Assembly (NCBI GenBank): GCA_965228625.1
Contig: OZ245829.1
Span: 496,001-560,000 of the forward strand
Length of the DNA stretch: 64,000 nt
Reading direction: 5' to 3'
Source of the DNA: UBA2767 sp965228625
GTDB taxonomy: Bacteria > Pseudomonadota > Alphaproteobacteria > Rhizobiales > Methyloligellaceae
Under the pieces are notes generated by a model that had not been told where the DNA came from, ran no database searches, and worked only from the letters and a program-made list of their open reading frames with translations. The stretch's first letter is position 1; every line of letters begins with the position of its first letter. This document shows positions 16,716 through 24,656 of this stretch, in pieces. The position numbers were made by a program, and so were the translations under genes.

Positions 16716-17357
16716 CTACGTACGGCTTGTCAGCAGCTTCACGCCGGCAAAGGTGAAGAACACGCCAAGCGCGCCCTGGATCCAGCGTCGGGCACGCGCA
16801 TAGGCGCGCACCATGGGCGACGTTGAAAATGCAATCGCATACAGAAGATGGATGGCGACCGATAACAACGTTGTACCGGCGACAACCACGAAGGCAACCC
16901 AGAACGGCGCCCCGGCGGTGAGTCCGAGCGAAATGATGGCGATCCAGGCAAGCGCCGCCTTCGGATTGGTCATCTGGATAATGAACCCGCGCAGGAAGTA
17001 ACCACGCGGCGTCAATGCGCCATTTCCCAGCGACTTTGCCTCGATGTCATGGCTGGACGCCGCGGAGCGGAACGCCTTGTACGCCAGCCAGAGCAGAAAC
17101 AGTCCGCCGACGATCTTGATGAACGTGAGCACGGCGGCATAGGCGGCGAGCAATGCCGAAAGGCCGGTTGCGGTCAGAACGGCCCATGCGAACGAGCCCG
17201 TGGCGACTCCCATTGCCAGCGAGATGCCGGAGGTTCGGTCCACGCTCATGGACGTGCCCATAATGGCCAGCACATTCGGTCCCGGGCTCATGATCGAAAG
17301 CAGGAAGGCCGAGTAGGCGAGCAGGATGCCTGGCAGGTAGACGAAGATCTGGTCCAT
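16716..17357 (-). CDS. LysE-family amino-acid/homoserine exporter
   Basis: 213 residues with about six transmembrane segments. The LysE/RhtB signature S-P-G-P-N-V-L-A-I-M follows the first helix, and Q-M-T-N-P-K-A-A-L-A lies in the middle. The ATG at 17357 is preceded by GGGAGGGAAAA and starts directly before helix 1; longer in-frame extension upstream lacks any such signal. The family exports amino acids or related metabolites by proton exchange. It ends 10 bp before the phosphatase-fold gene start. An inverted repeat sits 50 bp upstream. Confidence 0.9.
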   Translation of the reverse strand: MDQIFVYLPGILLAYSAFLLSIMSPGPNVLAIMGTSMSVDRTSGISLAMGVATGSFAWAVLTATGLSALLAAYAAVLTFIKIVGGLFLLWLAYKAFRSAASSHDIEAKSLGNGALTPRGYFLRGFIIQMTNPKAALAWIAIISLGLTAGAPFWVAFVVVAGTTLLSVAIHLLYAIAFSTSPMVRAYARARRWIQGALGVFFTFAGVKLLTSRT

Positions 17358-17407
17358 GACGCGTTTTCCCTCCCATGAATCGCCGGCGGTTCCGCCCGCA
17401 GACACGT

Positions 17408-17440
17408 TTAACACATCATGACGCACCGGAAATGTGTTAA
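17408..17440. promoter_or_regulatory. Inverted repeat TTAACACAT-N15-ATGTGTTAA
   Basis: Perfect 9-bp arms at 17408-17416 and 17432-17440, between the LysE gene (minus strand) and the CAP-domain gene (plus strand). Arm centres are 24 bp apart, close to two helical turns, so a pair of regulator half-sites is plausible. The regulator is unknown. Confidence 0.5.
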
Positions 17441-17552
17441 CTGACAGCACACACATTCCCGCCATATTTTCACCCCGTGCTGACTCCATAAGGACGGGCG
17501 ATGCGGCGGATTCACCACTCGTCTGGACCGCCAAAAGGAAGGGGGGCGCGAC

Positions 17553-18032
17553 ATGATCTGCAACATGCTGTCGGCAGTATCCGTGATGACGGGGCTCTGT
17601 TCCGGTGCCACGCCTCAGGCGCTTTCGGACAAGCCGCCGAGCTTCTCGGTTGCCGCCGCCCAGAAAATGATCAACGCGCACCGCGCGCGCCACGGCCTGA
17701 ACGCGCTGGCAATCGATTCCCGGCTGAACAGAGCGGCAAAGGCCCATTCCCGCGACCTCGCGCGGCGCAACGCGATCTCGCATCGCGGTTCGGACGGCTC
17801 CTACCCGAAGGACCGCGCGCGCCGCGCCGGCTACAACCCGCGCCTGGCATCGGAGAACGTCGCTGTCGGCTACACCAACACCGCCGACGTCATACAAAGC
17901 TGGAAGGTCAGCCGCGGGCACAATGCCAACCTGTTGCGCCGCGGAGCCAGGCATATGGGGATGGGCATGGTGTACCGCCCGAACTCCGGCAGGGAAACCT
18001 ACTGGACCCTGATCATCGGGCGCCCCCGATAG
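17553..18032 (+). CDS. CAP (SCP/PR1-like) domain protein
   Basis: 159 residues. The CAP fold is visible from residue 33: A-A-A-Q-K-M-I-N-A-H-R-A, L-N-R-A-A-K-A-H-S-R-D-L-A, the I-S-H-R-G-S-D-G motif (a site His), S-E-N-V-A-V-G-Y, and R-G-H-N-A-N-L-L. The N-terminal 24 residues form a short hydrophobic leader (S-A-V-S-V-M-T-G-L-C-S-G) that could be a signal peptide or lipoprotein-like segment. Bacterial CAP proteins are secreted and largely uncharacterised. It is monocistronic, followed by a 341-bp gap. Confidence 0.85.
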   Translation: MICNMLSAVSVMTGLCSGATPQALSDKPPSFSVAAAQKMINAHRARHGLNALAIDSRLNRAAKAHSRDLARRNAISHRGSDGSYPKDRARRAGYNPRLASENVAVGYTNTADVIQSWKVSRGHNANLLRRGARHMGMGMVYRPNSGRETYWTLIIGRPR

Positions 18033-18373
18033 TTTCGGTCATAATACTTTTGCCTAATAATGCAGCACGCGGACTGGCAGAATCACCCGGTTCAGGCTAA
18101 ACGTATGATTCTGTACTGCGTACCTAGCTGCATCAGGGGACTCCAGGACGACGGTCCGTCCCGACCATCTGACGGCGATAGTTTAGCGTGTTGGTACTCT
18201 TTGTGCCTGAGTACCGTGCCCGCGCGTTCAGACGGCAAGACGGTTGGCGTCCCCGCAGCAGCATATGTTGGCGAAAAAGGCCGTGCAGAACATGGCGCGG
18301 CGCATAACCCTTCAATCAAAAAACAATTCCCCGCTTCTTGCGGGGATTTTTTTTTGCTGGGTCGGCCGTTGCT
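18033..18373. other. Intergenic gap with no gene
   Basis: These 341 bp between convergent genes hold no plausible coding sequence. The only clear element is the hairpin terminator at 18329-18355. Composition is near that of the neighbours. Confidence 0.6.
18329..18355. terminator. Intrinsic terminator, probably bidirectional
   Basis: Stem CCCCGC/GCGGGG with a TTCTT loop, followed by nine T residues (18347-18355) on the plus strand. On the minus strand the same stem is followed by AATTGTTTTTT. It lies 22 bp beyond the end of the minus-strand haem protein gene and serves both convergent genes. Confidence 0.88.
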
Positions 18374-19705
18374 CTAATCTGACGAACGCTTGACCGGGAT
18401 GCTCGTGACGCCGTCGATGACGAGCGTCTCGTGAACGTCCAGCTCTTCCGTGCCCGGCGATTTGGCGACGGAGGGATGGTACGCCGCGCCCGTGGTGCTC
18501 GGGTTCGCGGCGGCGTAAGCGCGGAGTGCCACAGCGAGAGACTGGGAGTAGTTCTGTGACTGCATCCTGTCGGCGCCCTCGCCGCATGTGTGCCCGTGGA
18601 CCGGCGCGTAGCCATAGGCCTGGCGAGGCTTGAGGTTTCGGAACCAGCACCCGATCTGGTCCCAACTGGTCATGGACGCGGGGGCCGTCATTGTGTGCGA
18701 AGCACTCGGATACTGCGCCGACATATGGCACGACAGGCAGGACGACCATTTGGTATCGATCAGTCCGTTCATACGCCCGCCGCGCCCGAAATTCCTGTTC
18801 AGTCCCACTGTGGACAGCACGATGCCCTGTCTCGGCTTCGCGCCTTTCGCCGCGTCCTGATCGGAGAGATCCGGATCATTGCCCCACATCAGGCCGACAG
18901 GTTCCAGCCGCGCCCAGGGATCATCCCCGCCCTTCTCCGCGTTGTAGGCAAACGTACCGAACACCCAGCCCGTTGTGCTGTCTGCGCGGGCGTCACGCAC
19001 AGCGACGTCGAATTGCAACAGCCGAACAGTCTGTATCTTTCGCTTTCCGTGAACCGGGCAACCGCGATGGTCGCGCACCGACGGATCGTTGATGTTCGCC
19101 CGCCATGCTGGCGCGCCCTTGAGGAACGGCACTTCCTCGGGCGTCGCATGGGTGAAGGCCAGCTTCGCGGCGACTGTGCCGACCGGAAAATCCGCCCTCG
19201 ACGGATCCGGGGGTTGCGAACCATCCCCCCAGATCTGATTAAGGGTCATGCCGCCCGGCGGATTGTAGAACCCGACTGCCCAGTTCTGGACGCAGCGCTT
19301 CAGACCGGGACCGAGTTCTCCGGGTTTGGACGCGCGCTCGCGGGTCAGCCCGTGGATGAACTCGCGCCCGTCCTTGCCCGCGTGCATCCACGGCACGTGG
19401 TACCATTTGCGCACCGGGTTGTCCTGAACGCGCCAAGTGGATTTGTCCATGCCCTCGTAGACATAGGCGAGGACGGCCTCGAGATACGCGCGCGGCTGTG
19501 TCTTGAAATCGAACTTCTCCCAAGGACGCGGTTCGTTCTCAGGTGCCGACGCGGGAAATGCGAAACTCGGTTTGAAAATCGGACCGGAGTATCCGGGCGG
19601 AATTTCGTCGTTCGTGGCCGGCCACGTGTCCGCCGCCTCTGGCGCAACGGACCCCGCAATGGCGAACACGAAATAGACCACGAAGAACCAACGCAAAGCC
19701 ACCAT
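18374..19705 (-). CDS. Exported single-haem c-type protein of unknown role
   Basis: 443 residues. A cleavable-type leader (residues 1-24, F-V-V-Y-F-V-F-A-I-A-G-S) precedes a long soluble region. One haem c attachment site, C-L-S-C-H-M, lies at about residues 337-341, and further Cys residues (R-C-V-Q, G-C-P-V, I-G-C-W, H-T-C-G) could form disulphides. The length greatly exceeds a plain cytochrome c domain, so this is a large periplasmic protein with one haem. I recognise similar proteins only as conserved hypothetical cytochrome c family members. It diverges from the FAD oxidoreductase gene. Confidence 0.7.
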   Translation of the reverse strand: MVALRWFFVVYFVFAIAGSVAPEAADTWPATNDEIPPGYSGPIFKPSFAFPASAPENEPRPWEKFDFKTQPRAYLEAVLAYVYEGMDKSTWRVQDNPVRKWYHVPWMHAGKDGREFIHGLTRERASKPGELGPGLKRCVQNWAVGFYNPPGGMTLNQIWGDGSQPPDPSRADFPVGTVAAKLAFTHATPEEVPFLKGAPAWRANINDPSVRDHRGCPVHGKRKIQTVRLLQFDVAVRDARADSTTGWVFGTFAYNAEKGGDDPWARLEPVGLMWGNDPDLSDQDAAKGAKPRQGIVLSTVGLNRNFGRGGRMNGLIDTKWSSCLSCHMSAQYPSASHTMTAPASMTSWDQIGCWFRNLKPRQAYGYAPVHGHTCGEGADRMQSQNYSQSLAVALRAYAAANPSTTGAAYHPSVAKSPGTEELDVHETLVIDGVTSIPVKRSSD

Positions 19706-19733
19706 GACACCGAACAGTACAAACCCGGCAGCC

Positions 19734-19758
19734 CGCCGTCATCCTGAAGATGACGGCG
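19734..19758. promoter_or_regulatory. Perfect inverted repeat CGCCGTCATC-CTGAA-GATGACGGCG
   Basis: 10-bp arms and a 5-base loop in the 115-bp gap between divergent genes (haem protein and FAD oxidoreductase). There is no U-tract in either direction, so it is more likely an operator or an mRNA 5' hairpin than a terminator. Confidence 0.5.
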
Positions 19759-19820
19759 ATTGCGGCAAACAGTCTGGGTTTTGACGTGAACATCTGCTCT
19801 ATAGAGAACGAGACCCACAC

Positions 19821-21200
19821 ATGACGGCCGGGCGCCTGGCCGCGCGGCGAACGCAGATGACCTCGATGATCACCGACAGATCCCCCGTCCAGTTTTCTGA
19901 TGCCCTGCCTGCCGAATGCGACGTCCTCGTTATCGGCGGCGGTATCGCCGGGATCGCAACCGCCTATTTCCTCGCCAAACGTGGTGTGAATGTCGTCGTC
20001 TGCGAGAAAGGCCGTGTCGCCGGCGAGCAGTCCAGCCGCAACTGGGGCTGGGTGCGGCAACAGGGGCGCGACTGGGCCGAGCTGCCGATCATGATGGAGT
20101 CGAACCGGATCTGGCAGGGACTGGCGAAGGAAACCGGTGAGAAAGACCTGACCTTTACGCAGGCGGGCTGCCTGTATCTCGCCGACACGCAGGAGAAACT
20201 CGAGAAGTTCGAGGCGTGGTTCAACCTGGCAAAGCAGCATCAGCTTTCGACGAAGATGCTCTCGGTCGAAGAGATTCAAAGCCGGTATCCCGGCATCAGC
20301 GGCGAATGGGTTGGTGGCATGATCACCGATACCGATGGCCGCGGCGAACCGTTCGTGGCAGTTCCGGCACTTGCCCGCGCAGCGCAGCGCGCCGGCGTCA
20401 AGATCGTCGAACGGTGTGCCGTGCGATCGCTCGAAACCGAGGACGGCCGCGTCGCCGGCGTTGTCACCGAAAACGGAAAGGTGCGCTGCCCTCAGGTCGT
20501 TCTGGCGGGTGGTGCCTGGTCGACCCATTTCGCCGCCAATGCCGGTCTGTCCCTGCCTCAGCTTGCCGTGCGGTCAACCGTGGCGCGGACCGGGTCCGCG
20601 CCGGACGTCTACGGTCCGAACATCTCAAGTCCCGGAATGTGCCTGCGACGCCGATCCGATGGCGGCTATACGGTGACCACCGGTGACCGCGCCGAGCATT
20701 ACCTCTCGGCGGGCTCTTTCCGGTATTTCGCAAAGTACATCAAGCTGTTGAAGGCGACCGCGCGGGACGTGCGCGTCTACCCGCGCGCGCCGCGCGATTT
20801 TCCCGGTTCCTGGGGCATGCCGCGGCGATGGTCGGCGGACGAGATCAGTCCGTTCGAGCGTATGCGCGTGGTGAACCCCGAACCGTCCCCGGTGGTCATC
20901 AGGGATATTCAAAAACGCCTGCCGCAGCGCTTTCCCGCATTGCGGGACGCGGGATTGGCCGAAGCCTGGGCGGGTATGATCGACGTGACGCCCGACGCCG
21001 TTCCCGTCCTCGGCGAGGTCGATGATCGTCCGGGCCTCTATTATGCGACCGGGCTGAGCGGACACGGCTTCGGCATCGGCCCGGCCGTCGGCCGCATCAT
21101 GGCGGACATCCTGACAGGCCGCAGCCCCGGACACGATCTGTCCCGTTTCAGACTGGGCCGGTTCTTCGACGGCAGCCCCATGGTGCCCGGGCCTTACTGA
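19821..21200 (+). CDS. FAD-dependent amine/amino-acid oxidoreductase (DAO family)
   Basis: 459 residues. The FAD-binding beta-alpha-beta motif is V-L-V-I-G-G-G-I-A-G-I-A-T-A-Y-F (about residues 37-52), followed by E-K-G-R-V-A-G-E-Q-S-S-R-N-W-G-W. The last is characteristic of glycine/D-amino-acid oxidase and gamma-glutamylputrescine oxidase-like proteins. The C-terminal Y-A-T-G-L-S-G-H-G-F-G-I-G-P closes the FAD site. The ATG at 19821 is used; a later ATG at 19857 would also keep the whole domain. Such enzymes oxidise secondary or primary amines; the substrate is not evident. Confidence 0.85.
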   Translation: MTAGRLAARRTQMTSMITDRSPVQFSDALPAECDVLVIGGGIAGIATAYFLAKRGVNVVVCEKGRVAGEQSSRNWGWVRQQGRDWAELPIMMESNRIWQGLAKETGEKDLTFTQAGCLYLADTQEKLEKFEAWFNLAKQHQLSTKMLSVEEIQSRYPGISGEWVGGMITDTDGRGEPFVAVPALARAAQRAGVKIVERCAVRSLETEDGRVAGVVTENGKVRCPQVVLAGGAWSTHFAANAGLSLPQLAVRSTVARTGSAPDVYGPNISSPGMCLRRRSDGGYTVTTGDRAEHYLSAGSFRYFAKYIKLLKATARDVRVYPRAPRDFPGSWGMPRRWSADEISPFERMRVVNPEPSPVVIRDIQKRLPQRFPALRDAGLAEAWAGMIDVTPDAVPVLGEVDDRPGLYYATGLSGHGFGIGPAVGRIMADILTGRSPGHDLSRFRLGRFFDGSPMVPGPY

Positions 21201-21332
21201 CCGTGCGCCAAAGACGGGGAGGGGACCCCAGTGTGCCTTTCAGGCAAATGCGGCGCGGGTCACTTCAGATTCGACCACGACAGCGCTTACGGTTTTTTGG
21301 CGATTGGTGACCGGTGGTCTCCCCTTCTCGTT

Positions 21333-21355
21333 TTGCAAATGACAACAATTTGCAA
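21333..21355. promoter_or_regulatory. Inverted repeat TTGCAAAT-N7-ATTTGCAA
   Basis: Perfect 8-bp arms at 21333-21340 and 21348-21355, about 100 bp upstream of the DUF4396 gene. The spacing suits a winged-helix (MarR-type) dimer, but no such regulator is adjacent. Confidence 0.45.
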
Positions 21356-21456
21356 TTAATAGAGTCGATCGAAAGGTCCAGCGCGATCCAAGTCTTCGCA
21401 GGTTCGTGCTATGACCGCGGTGCGGCGGGACGCGCCGCGACCGGGAGCTGGGGACG

Positions 21457-22296
21457 ATGCTGGACGGGGCAATTCTCGTTTGGTTTGTGCTGACGGGCGC
21501 AAGTCTGGCGTTCGTTATCTGGGACTCCCTCACCAACGGCGTCACGAGCTGGGTTCAGCGTCTCGCCTGGATCCTTGTCACTGCGTATACGGGACCGGTC
21601 GGTCTTTTCTTCTATATTCTGGCCTGCCGCCGCCCGTTTCCCGGCGCGCACGACCGCTACACCCGCGCCACCTGGAAGCAGGGCCTCAACTCCGAAATGC
21701 ACTGCCTGGCCGGCGACGCGACCGGCATTCTCTTCGCGGCCATGATCGTGCCCGCCTTCGGACTGACCAACGGCTGGGATGCGGCGATTGAGTATCTGGC
21801 CGGGTTCGTGTGCGGGCTGTTCGTCTTTCAGGCGCTGATGATGCTGCCGATGTACGGCGGCAACTATCTGATGGCAGTGCGCAAGACCATCTTCGCCGAA
21901 ACCGTATCGATGAACTTCGTCATGGCCGGCATGATTCCCACCATGGTCGTGCTCGCAAACCTATGGGAGGGCTCCGAGCACCCGCTTGAGCCGTCCTTCT
22001 GGTTCCGCATGAGCCTCGCATCTATCGTCGGCGGTGTTTTTGCCTACCCGATCAACTTCTGGCTGGTGAAGAATCATCTGAAGCACGGCTGCATGACCCT
22101 GCCGGGCGCGGATGGTCCGGCGCCGGGACTGGGGCACGCGTCTCCGGAAGGGGGCGGTGCGCGCAAATCAATGCACATGAGCACATTGTCCTCCGGGCAG
22201 GCGGCTCTTTGGGTAGTGCTATCCTTTGCCATGCTTGCGCTCGCCCTCTACGCGACCAATTTATGGGCCCCGATCCGGTTCGGCCTGCAGGCGTGA
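21457..22296 (+). CDS. DUF4396 integral membrane protein
   Basis: 279 residues with about six or seven hydrophobic segments. The conserved core T-W-K-Q-G-L-N-S-E-M-H-C-L-A-G-D-A-T-G identifies the DUF4396 family, and an H-L-K-H-G-C-M stretch follows the fifth helix. The M-H-C and H-G-C motifs and the His/Met-containing loop (K-S-M-H-M-S) suggest metal contact, but no function is established for the family. GGGAGCTGGGGACG lies before the ATG at 21457. Confidence 0.8.
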   Translation: MLDGAILVWFVLTGASLAFVIWDSLTNGVTSWVQRLAWILVTAYTGPVGLFFYILACRRPFPGAHDRYTRATWKQGLNSEMHCLAGDATGILFAAMIVPAFGLTNGWDAAIEYLAGFVCGLFVFQALMMLPMYGGNYLMAVRKTIFAETVSMNFVMAGMIPTMVVLANLWEGSEHPLEPSFWFRMSLASIVGGVFAYPINFWLVKNHLKHGCMTLPGADGPAPGLGHASPEGGGARKSMHMSTLSSGQAALWVVLSFAMLALALYATNLWAPIRFGLQA

Positions 22297-22436
22297 ACCG
22301 CAGGTTCCGGGTGGACACTGGTCTGATGCCGTGGCTGTGTCCGCCCGCCCGCAACAGTTCCAAAAACCGGCCACGTTACCCGGGCAAAACCGGAGACAGG
22401 CCGCCGGCAAGCTGGACCCTTTTCGGGGTGATCGTC

Positions 22437-23375
22437 ATGAAAGTGTTCGTTACAGGCGCGACGGGTGTCCTTGGCCAACCCACGGTCACTGCCCTCGTTG
22501 GAAAGGGGGCGGAGGTTCTGGCGTTGTCCCGGTCGGACATGAACCGGGAGGTGATCGGCCGCACGGGCGCGCGGCCTGTCGAGGCCGACCTGTTCGACCC
22601 GGAAAGCCTCGCACCGCAGCTTGAAGGCTGCTCCGCCATATTGCACCTGGCCACCAGCATTCCACCCGTCTCGAAACTGCGCGCGCCCGATGCGTGGGAC
22701 CAGAACGACCGAATCCGCGACGCCGGCACGCACGCGCTCGTCGAGGCCGCCCGGCTGTCGAAGACCGTCAGGGTCTTCGTCTATCCCAGCGTCTGCTTCA
22801 TGTACGATGATGGCGGCGATGCCTGGCTTACGGCCGAGAATGCCGAAATCCGCGCGCCCGGCCCGTTGCAGTCCACTCTAGCGGCCGAGCGCCACGTGGC
22901 CGCCTTCGCGGACGTCGACAAGCGGCGGCGCGGCATTGCCTTGAGGTTCGGGGCCTTCTACGGGCCCACCTCGCGCGACAGCCGCGACATGCTGAACATG
23001 GCGCGCAAGGGTCTGGTGCTGCCGATGGCCGCTGATGACGCCTACAAATCCTTCATCTGGATCGGTGACGCGGCGACGGCCGTCGTTGCGGCGCTGGAGG
23101 GGGCCGACTCCGGCATTTACGATGTGGTCGAAGACACGCCGCTGACGCAACGGAAGGCGCATGAGGCGTTGGCACGGGCGGTGGGACGCAACTCGCTCTG
23201 GCGGTTGCCGCGCTGGCTGCTGCGTTTCGCGCTCACGCAAGAGCTGCGGGAGCTCATGGGCCGCAGTCAGCGGGTCTCAGCAAAACGCTTCAGGGACGCG
23301 ACCGGCTGGCGGCCAGAGGTCCCCGATCAGAACGACGGCTGGGTGAGGGTCGCGCGTGAGGTCTCCGGCTCGTGA
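22437..23375 (+). CDS. NAD(P)-dependent epimerase/dehydratase (extended SDR)
   Basis: 312 residues. The Rossmann motif G-A-T-G-V-L-G starts at residue 7, and the protein continues through the extended-SDR core with H-L-A-T-S (residues about 67-71) and a Ser/Tyr-containing Y-P-S-V-C-F-M-Y. The classical Y-x3-K is not clear, since the residue pattern after it is D-D-G-G-D, so catalytic activity may differ from sugar epimerases. GGGGTG precedes the ATG at 22437. It lies on the same strand as the DUF4396 gene and converges on the TetR gene. Confidence 0.8.
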   Translation: MKVFVTGATGVLGQPTVTALVGKGAEVLALSRSDMNREVIGRTGARPVEADLFDPESLAPQLEGCSAILHLATSIPPVSKLRAPDAWDQNDRIRDAGTHALVEAARLSKTVRVFVYPSVCFMYDDGGDAWLTAENAEIRAPGPLQSTLAAERHVAAFADVDKRRRGIALRFGAFYGPTSRDSRDMLNMARKGLVLPMAADDAYKSFIWIGDAATAVVAALEGADSGIYDVVEDTPLTQRKAHEALARAVGRNSLWRLPRWLLRFALTQELRELMGRSQRVSAKRFRDATGWRPEVPDQNDGWVRVAREVSGS

Positions 23376-23386
23376 TCCCGACAGGT

Positions 23387-23956
23387 CTAGATGTCGTCCA
23401 CATAACCCTGAAGCGTACGGGCAAACCGGGGGGCGATCGCCTCAAGATGTTCGGGCCCCAGCGAGCCGACATTGACGATGCGCCGCATCATGTCGAACCC
23501 GGCGAGATGCGCCACGATCAGCCCGGCGCGCTGCTCCGCGTCCTTGCCGCCGAGCCACTGCGCGAGCCTGGCGACAACGTTCGCCTCGATCGCCTTGTTC
23601 ACCATGGACGCCACCGTCGGACTGCCGGCGGAGCGCACGAAAGCAAGAGTCGGATCGAGATCCGAACCTTCGTGGGACTTGGTGATCAGGTAATGAGCCG
23701 CGCGTTCTCCGAACGTGGCACGGTCTCCGGCCATCAGTTCATCCATGTTCAGTGCCGGGATGACCGCTTCCTCGAACAAGGCCTCCTTTGAACCGAAGTA
23801 ACGGTTCACCAGCGCCGCCGTCACGCCGGCGCCGGCGGCAATATCGCGCACGCCGGCACCGTCGAAACCCTTTTCGGTGAACGCGCGCTTGGCCGCGGTC
23901 AGAATGGCATCTCGCGTCGCCGCGGCGTCGCGCTTCCTCGTCATTGTTGCGGACAT
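23387..23956 (-). CDS. TetR/AcrR-family transcriptional regulator
   Basis: 189 residues. The N-terminal helix-turn-helix is typical: R-D-A-I-L-T-A-A-K-R-A-F, G-V-R-D-I-A-A-G-A-G-V-T, L-V-N-R-Y-F-G-S-K-E-A-L-F. The C-terminal ligand domain is divergent. Its promoter carries a TAAACG-TT-CGTTGA dyad (23974-23987). The same dyad occurs before the SDR gene at 24657, so it probably represses itself and that gene. The ligand is unknown. Confidence 0.92.
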   Translation of the reverse strand: MSATMTRKRDAAATRDAILTAAKRAFTEKGFDGAGVRDIAAGAGVTAALVNRYFGSKEALFEEAVIPALNMDELMAGDRATFGERAAHYLITKSHEGSDLDPTLAFVRSAGSPTVASMVNKAIEANVVARLAQWLGGKDAEQRAGLIVAHLAGFDMMRRIVNVGSLGPEHLEAIAPRFARTLQGYVDDI

Positions 23957-23973
23957 ATCGGCTCCAATTTATA

Positions 23974-23987
23974 TAAACGTTCGTTGA
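23974..23987. promoter_or_regulatory. Candidate TetR operator 1, TAAACG-TT-CGTTGA
   Basis: Near-perfect dyad 18 bp upstream of the TetR ATG. Five of six positions match in inverted orientation, and it shares both half-sites with the operator at 24529-24542. AAACG-N2-CGTTT is a common TetR-family operator pattern. Confidence 0.7.
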
Positions 23988-24005
23988 CTTATAATCTCAG
24001 ACATG

Positions 24006-24019
24006 TAAACAAACGATTA
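24006..24019. promoter_or_regulatory. Degenerate second copy of the TetR dyad, TAAACA-AA-CGATTA
   Basis: Same half-site spacing as operator 1, with one change in each half. It lies in the same divergent promoter region and might serve the SDR remnant at 24085 or act as an auxiliary site. Confidence 0.4.
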
Positions 24020-24084
24020 TTGATCGGACCAAACGTATCAATCGCGGCTGGCGGGCGCAACAACACGCGGTGAAAGGGCACGTC

Positions 24085-24363
24085 ATGGGAATTCTGAGGG
24101 ACAAATCGGTCATGCTTACAGGAAGCGCGACCGGCCTGGGTTATTCATTCACAAGCGAATTCGGAACGGAAAGCGTCAAATTCCTGCTCGGCGAATTCGG
24201 CGAACGTCAGCTCGCATCGGCCATCGACTGCATCCTGGAGGCCAGAGCGACGGCGAGCCGAAACGTTTCGGATTTCACCGCCGATACGGGCCTTGCGTCG
24301 CTCGTGGACGGCGCCACTCCGTTCCTGGAGCAAGTGGTCAGGTTGTTCGCAAACCTGATCTAG
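24085..24363 (+). pseudogene. Short-chain dehydrogenase remnant
   Basis: 92 residues. The start reads like an SDR Rossmann motif with decay (L-R-D-K-S-V-M-L-T-G-S-A-T-G-L-G). It is followed by degraded positions for the second strand and by V-S-D-F-T-A-D-T-G-L-A-S-L-V-D-G-A, the usual D-V-T-D region. It ends before N-A-G and Y-x3-K, so it cannot be a working SDR. A ribosome site (AAAGGG) is still present. It lies between the TetR gene and an intact but different SDR gene. Confidence 0.7.
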
Positions 24364-24382
24364 CCGGCATCCCTATACGCGT

Positions 24383-24408
24383 GTTCACTCGGCGACTCAC
24401 GAGTGAAC
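24383..24408. repeat. Inverted repeat GTTCACTCG-N8-CGAGTGAAC
   Basis: Perfect 9-bp arms (24383-24391, 24400-24408). The right arm shares bases with the left arm of the larger inverted repeat at 24403-24488, so the two hairpins exclude one another. Confidence 0.75.
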
Positions 24409-24488
24409 GCATGCCGACTTTGCATATCAACGCGCGCATACATACAGATTGCGAACGGACCACGCCCCATAAGTCGGCATCCGTTCAC
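24403..24488. repeat. 18-bp inverted repeats flanking 50 bp
   Basis: Left arm GTGAACGCATGCCGACTT (24403-24420) and right arm AAGTCGGCATCCGTTCAC (24471-24488) match at 17 of 18 positions. The 86-bp unit is non-coding and lies between the SDR remnant and the SDR promoter. It could be a miniature inverted-repeat element or a regulatory RNA structure. Confidence 0.75.
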
Positions 24489-24528
24489 ATTTGTTTATAC
24501 AATCGTATATGTCTCCTCTTGAATTAAT

Positions 24529-24542
24529 TAAACGAACGTTTA
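24529..24542. promoter_or_regulatory. Candidate TetR operator 3, TAAACG-AA-CGTTTA
   Basis: Perfect 6-bp arms with a 2-bp centre in the promoter of the SDR gene at 24657. It matches the site before the TetR gene, linking the two genes. Confidence 0.72.
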
Positions 24543-24656
24543 CATAACGCGTTACAGGCGAAATGCCTCGCATCGACCTTCGGGACGGGACTGAAGCCAG
24601 GGGTCGAAACGGAACAAGGCGGCGACTTCACGCACAAAGACGATTGGAGACCGACG

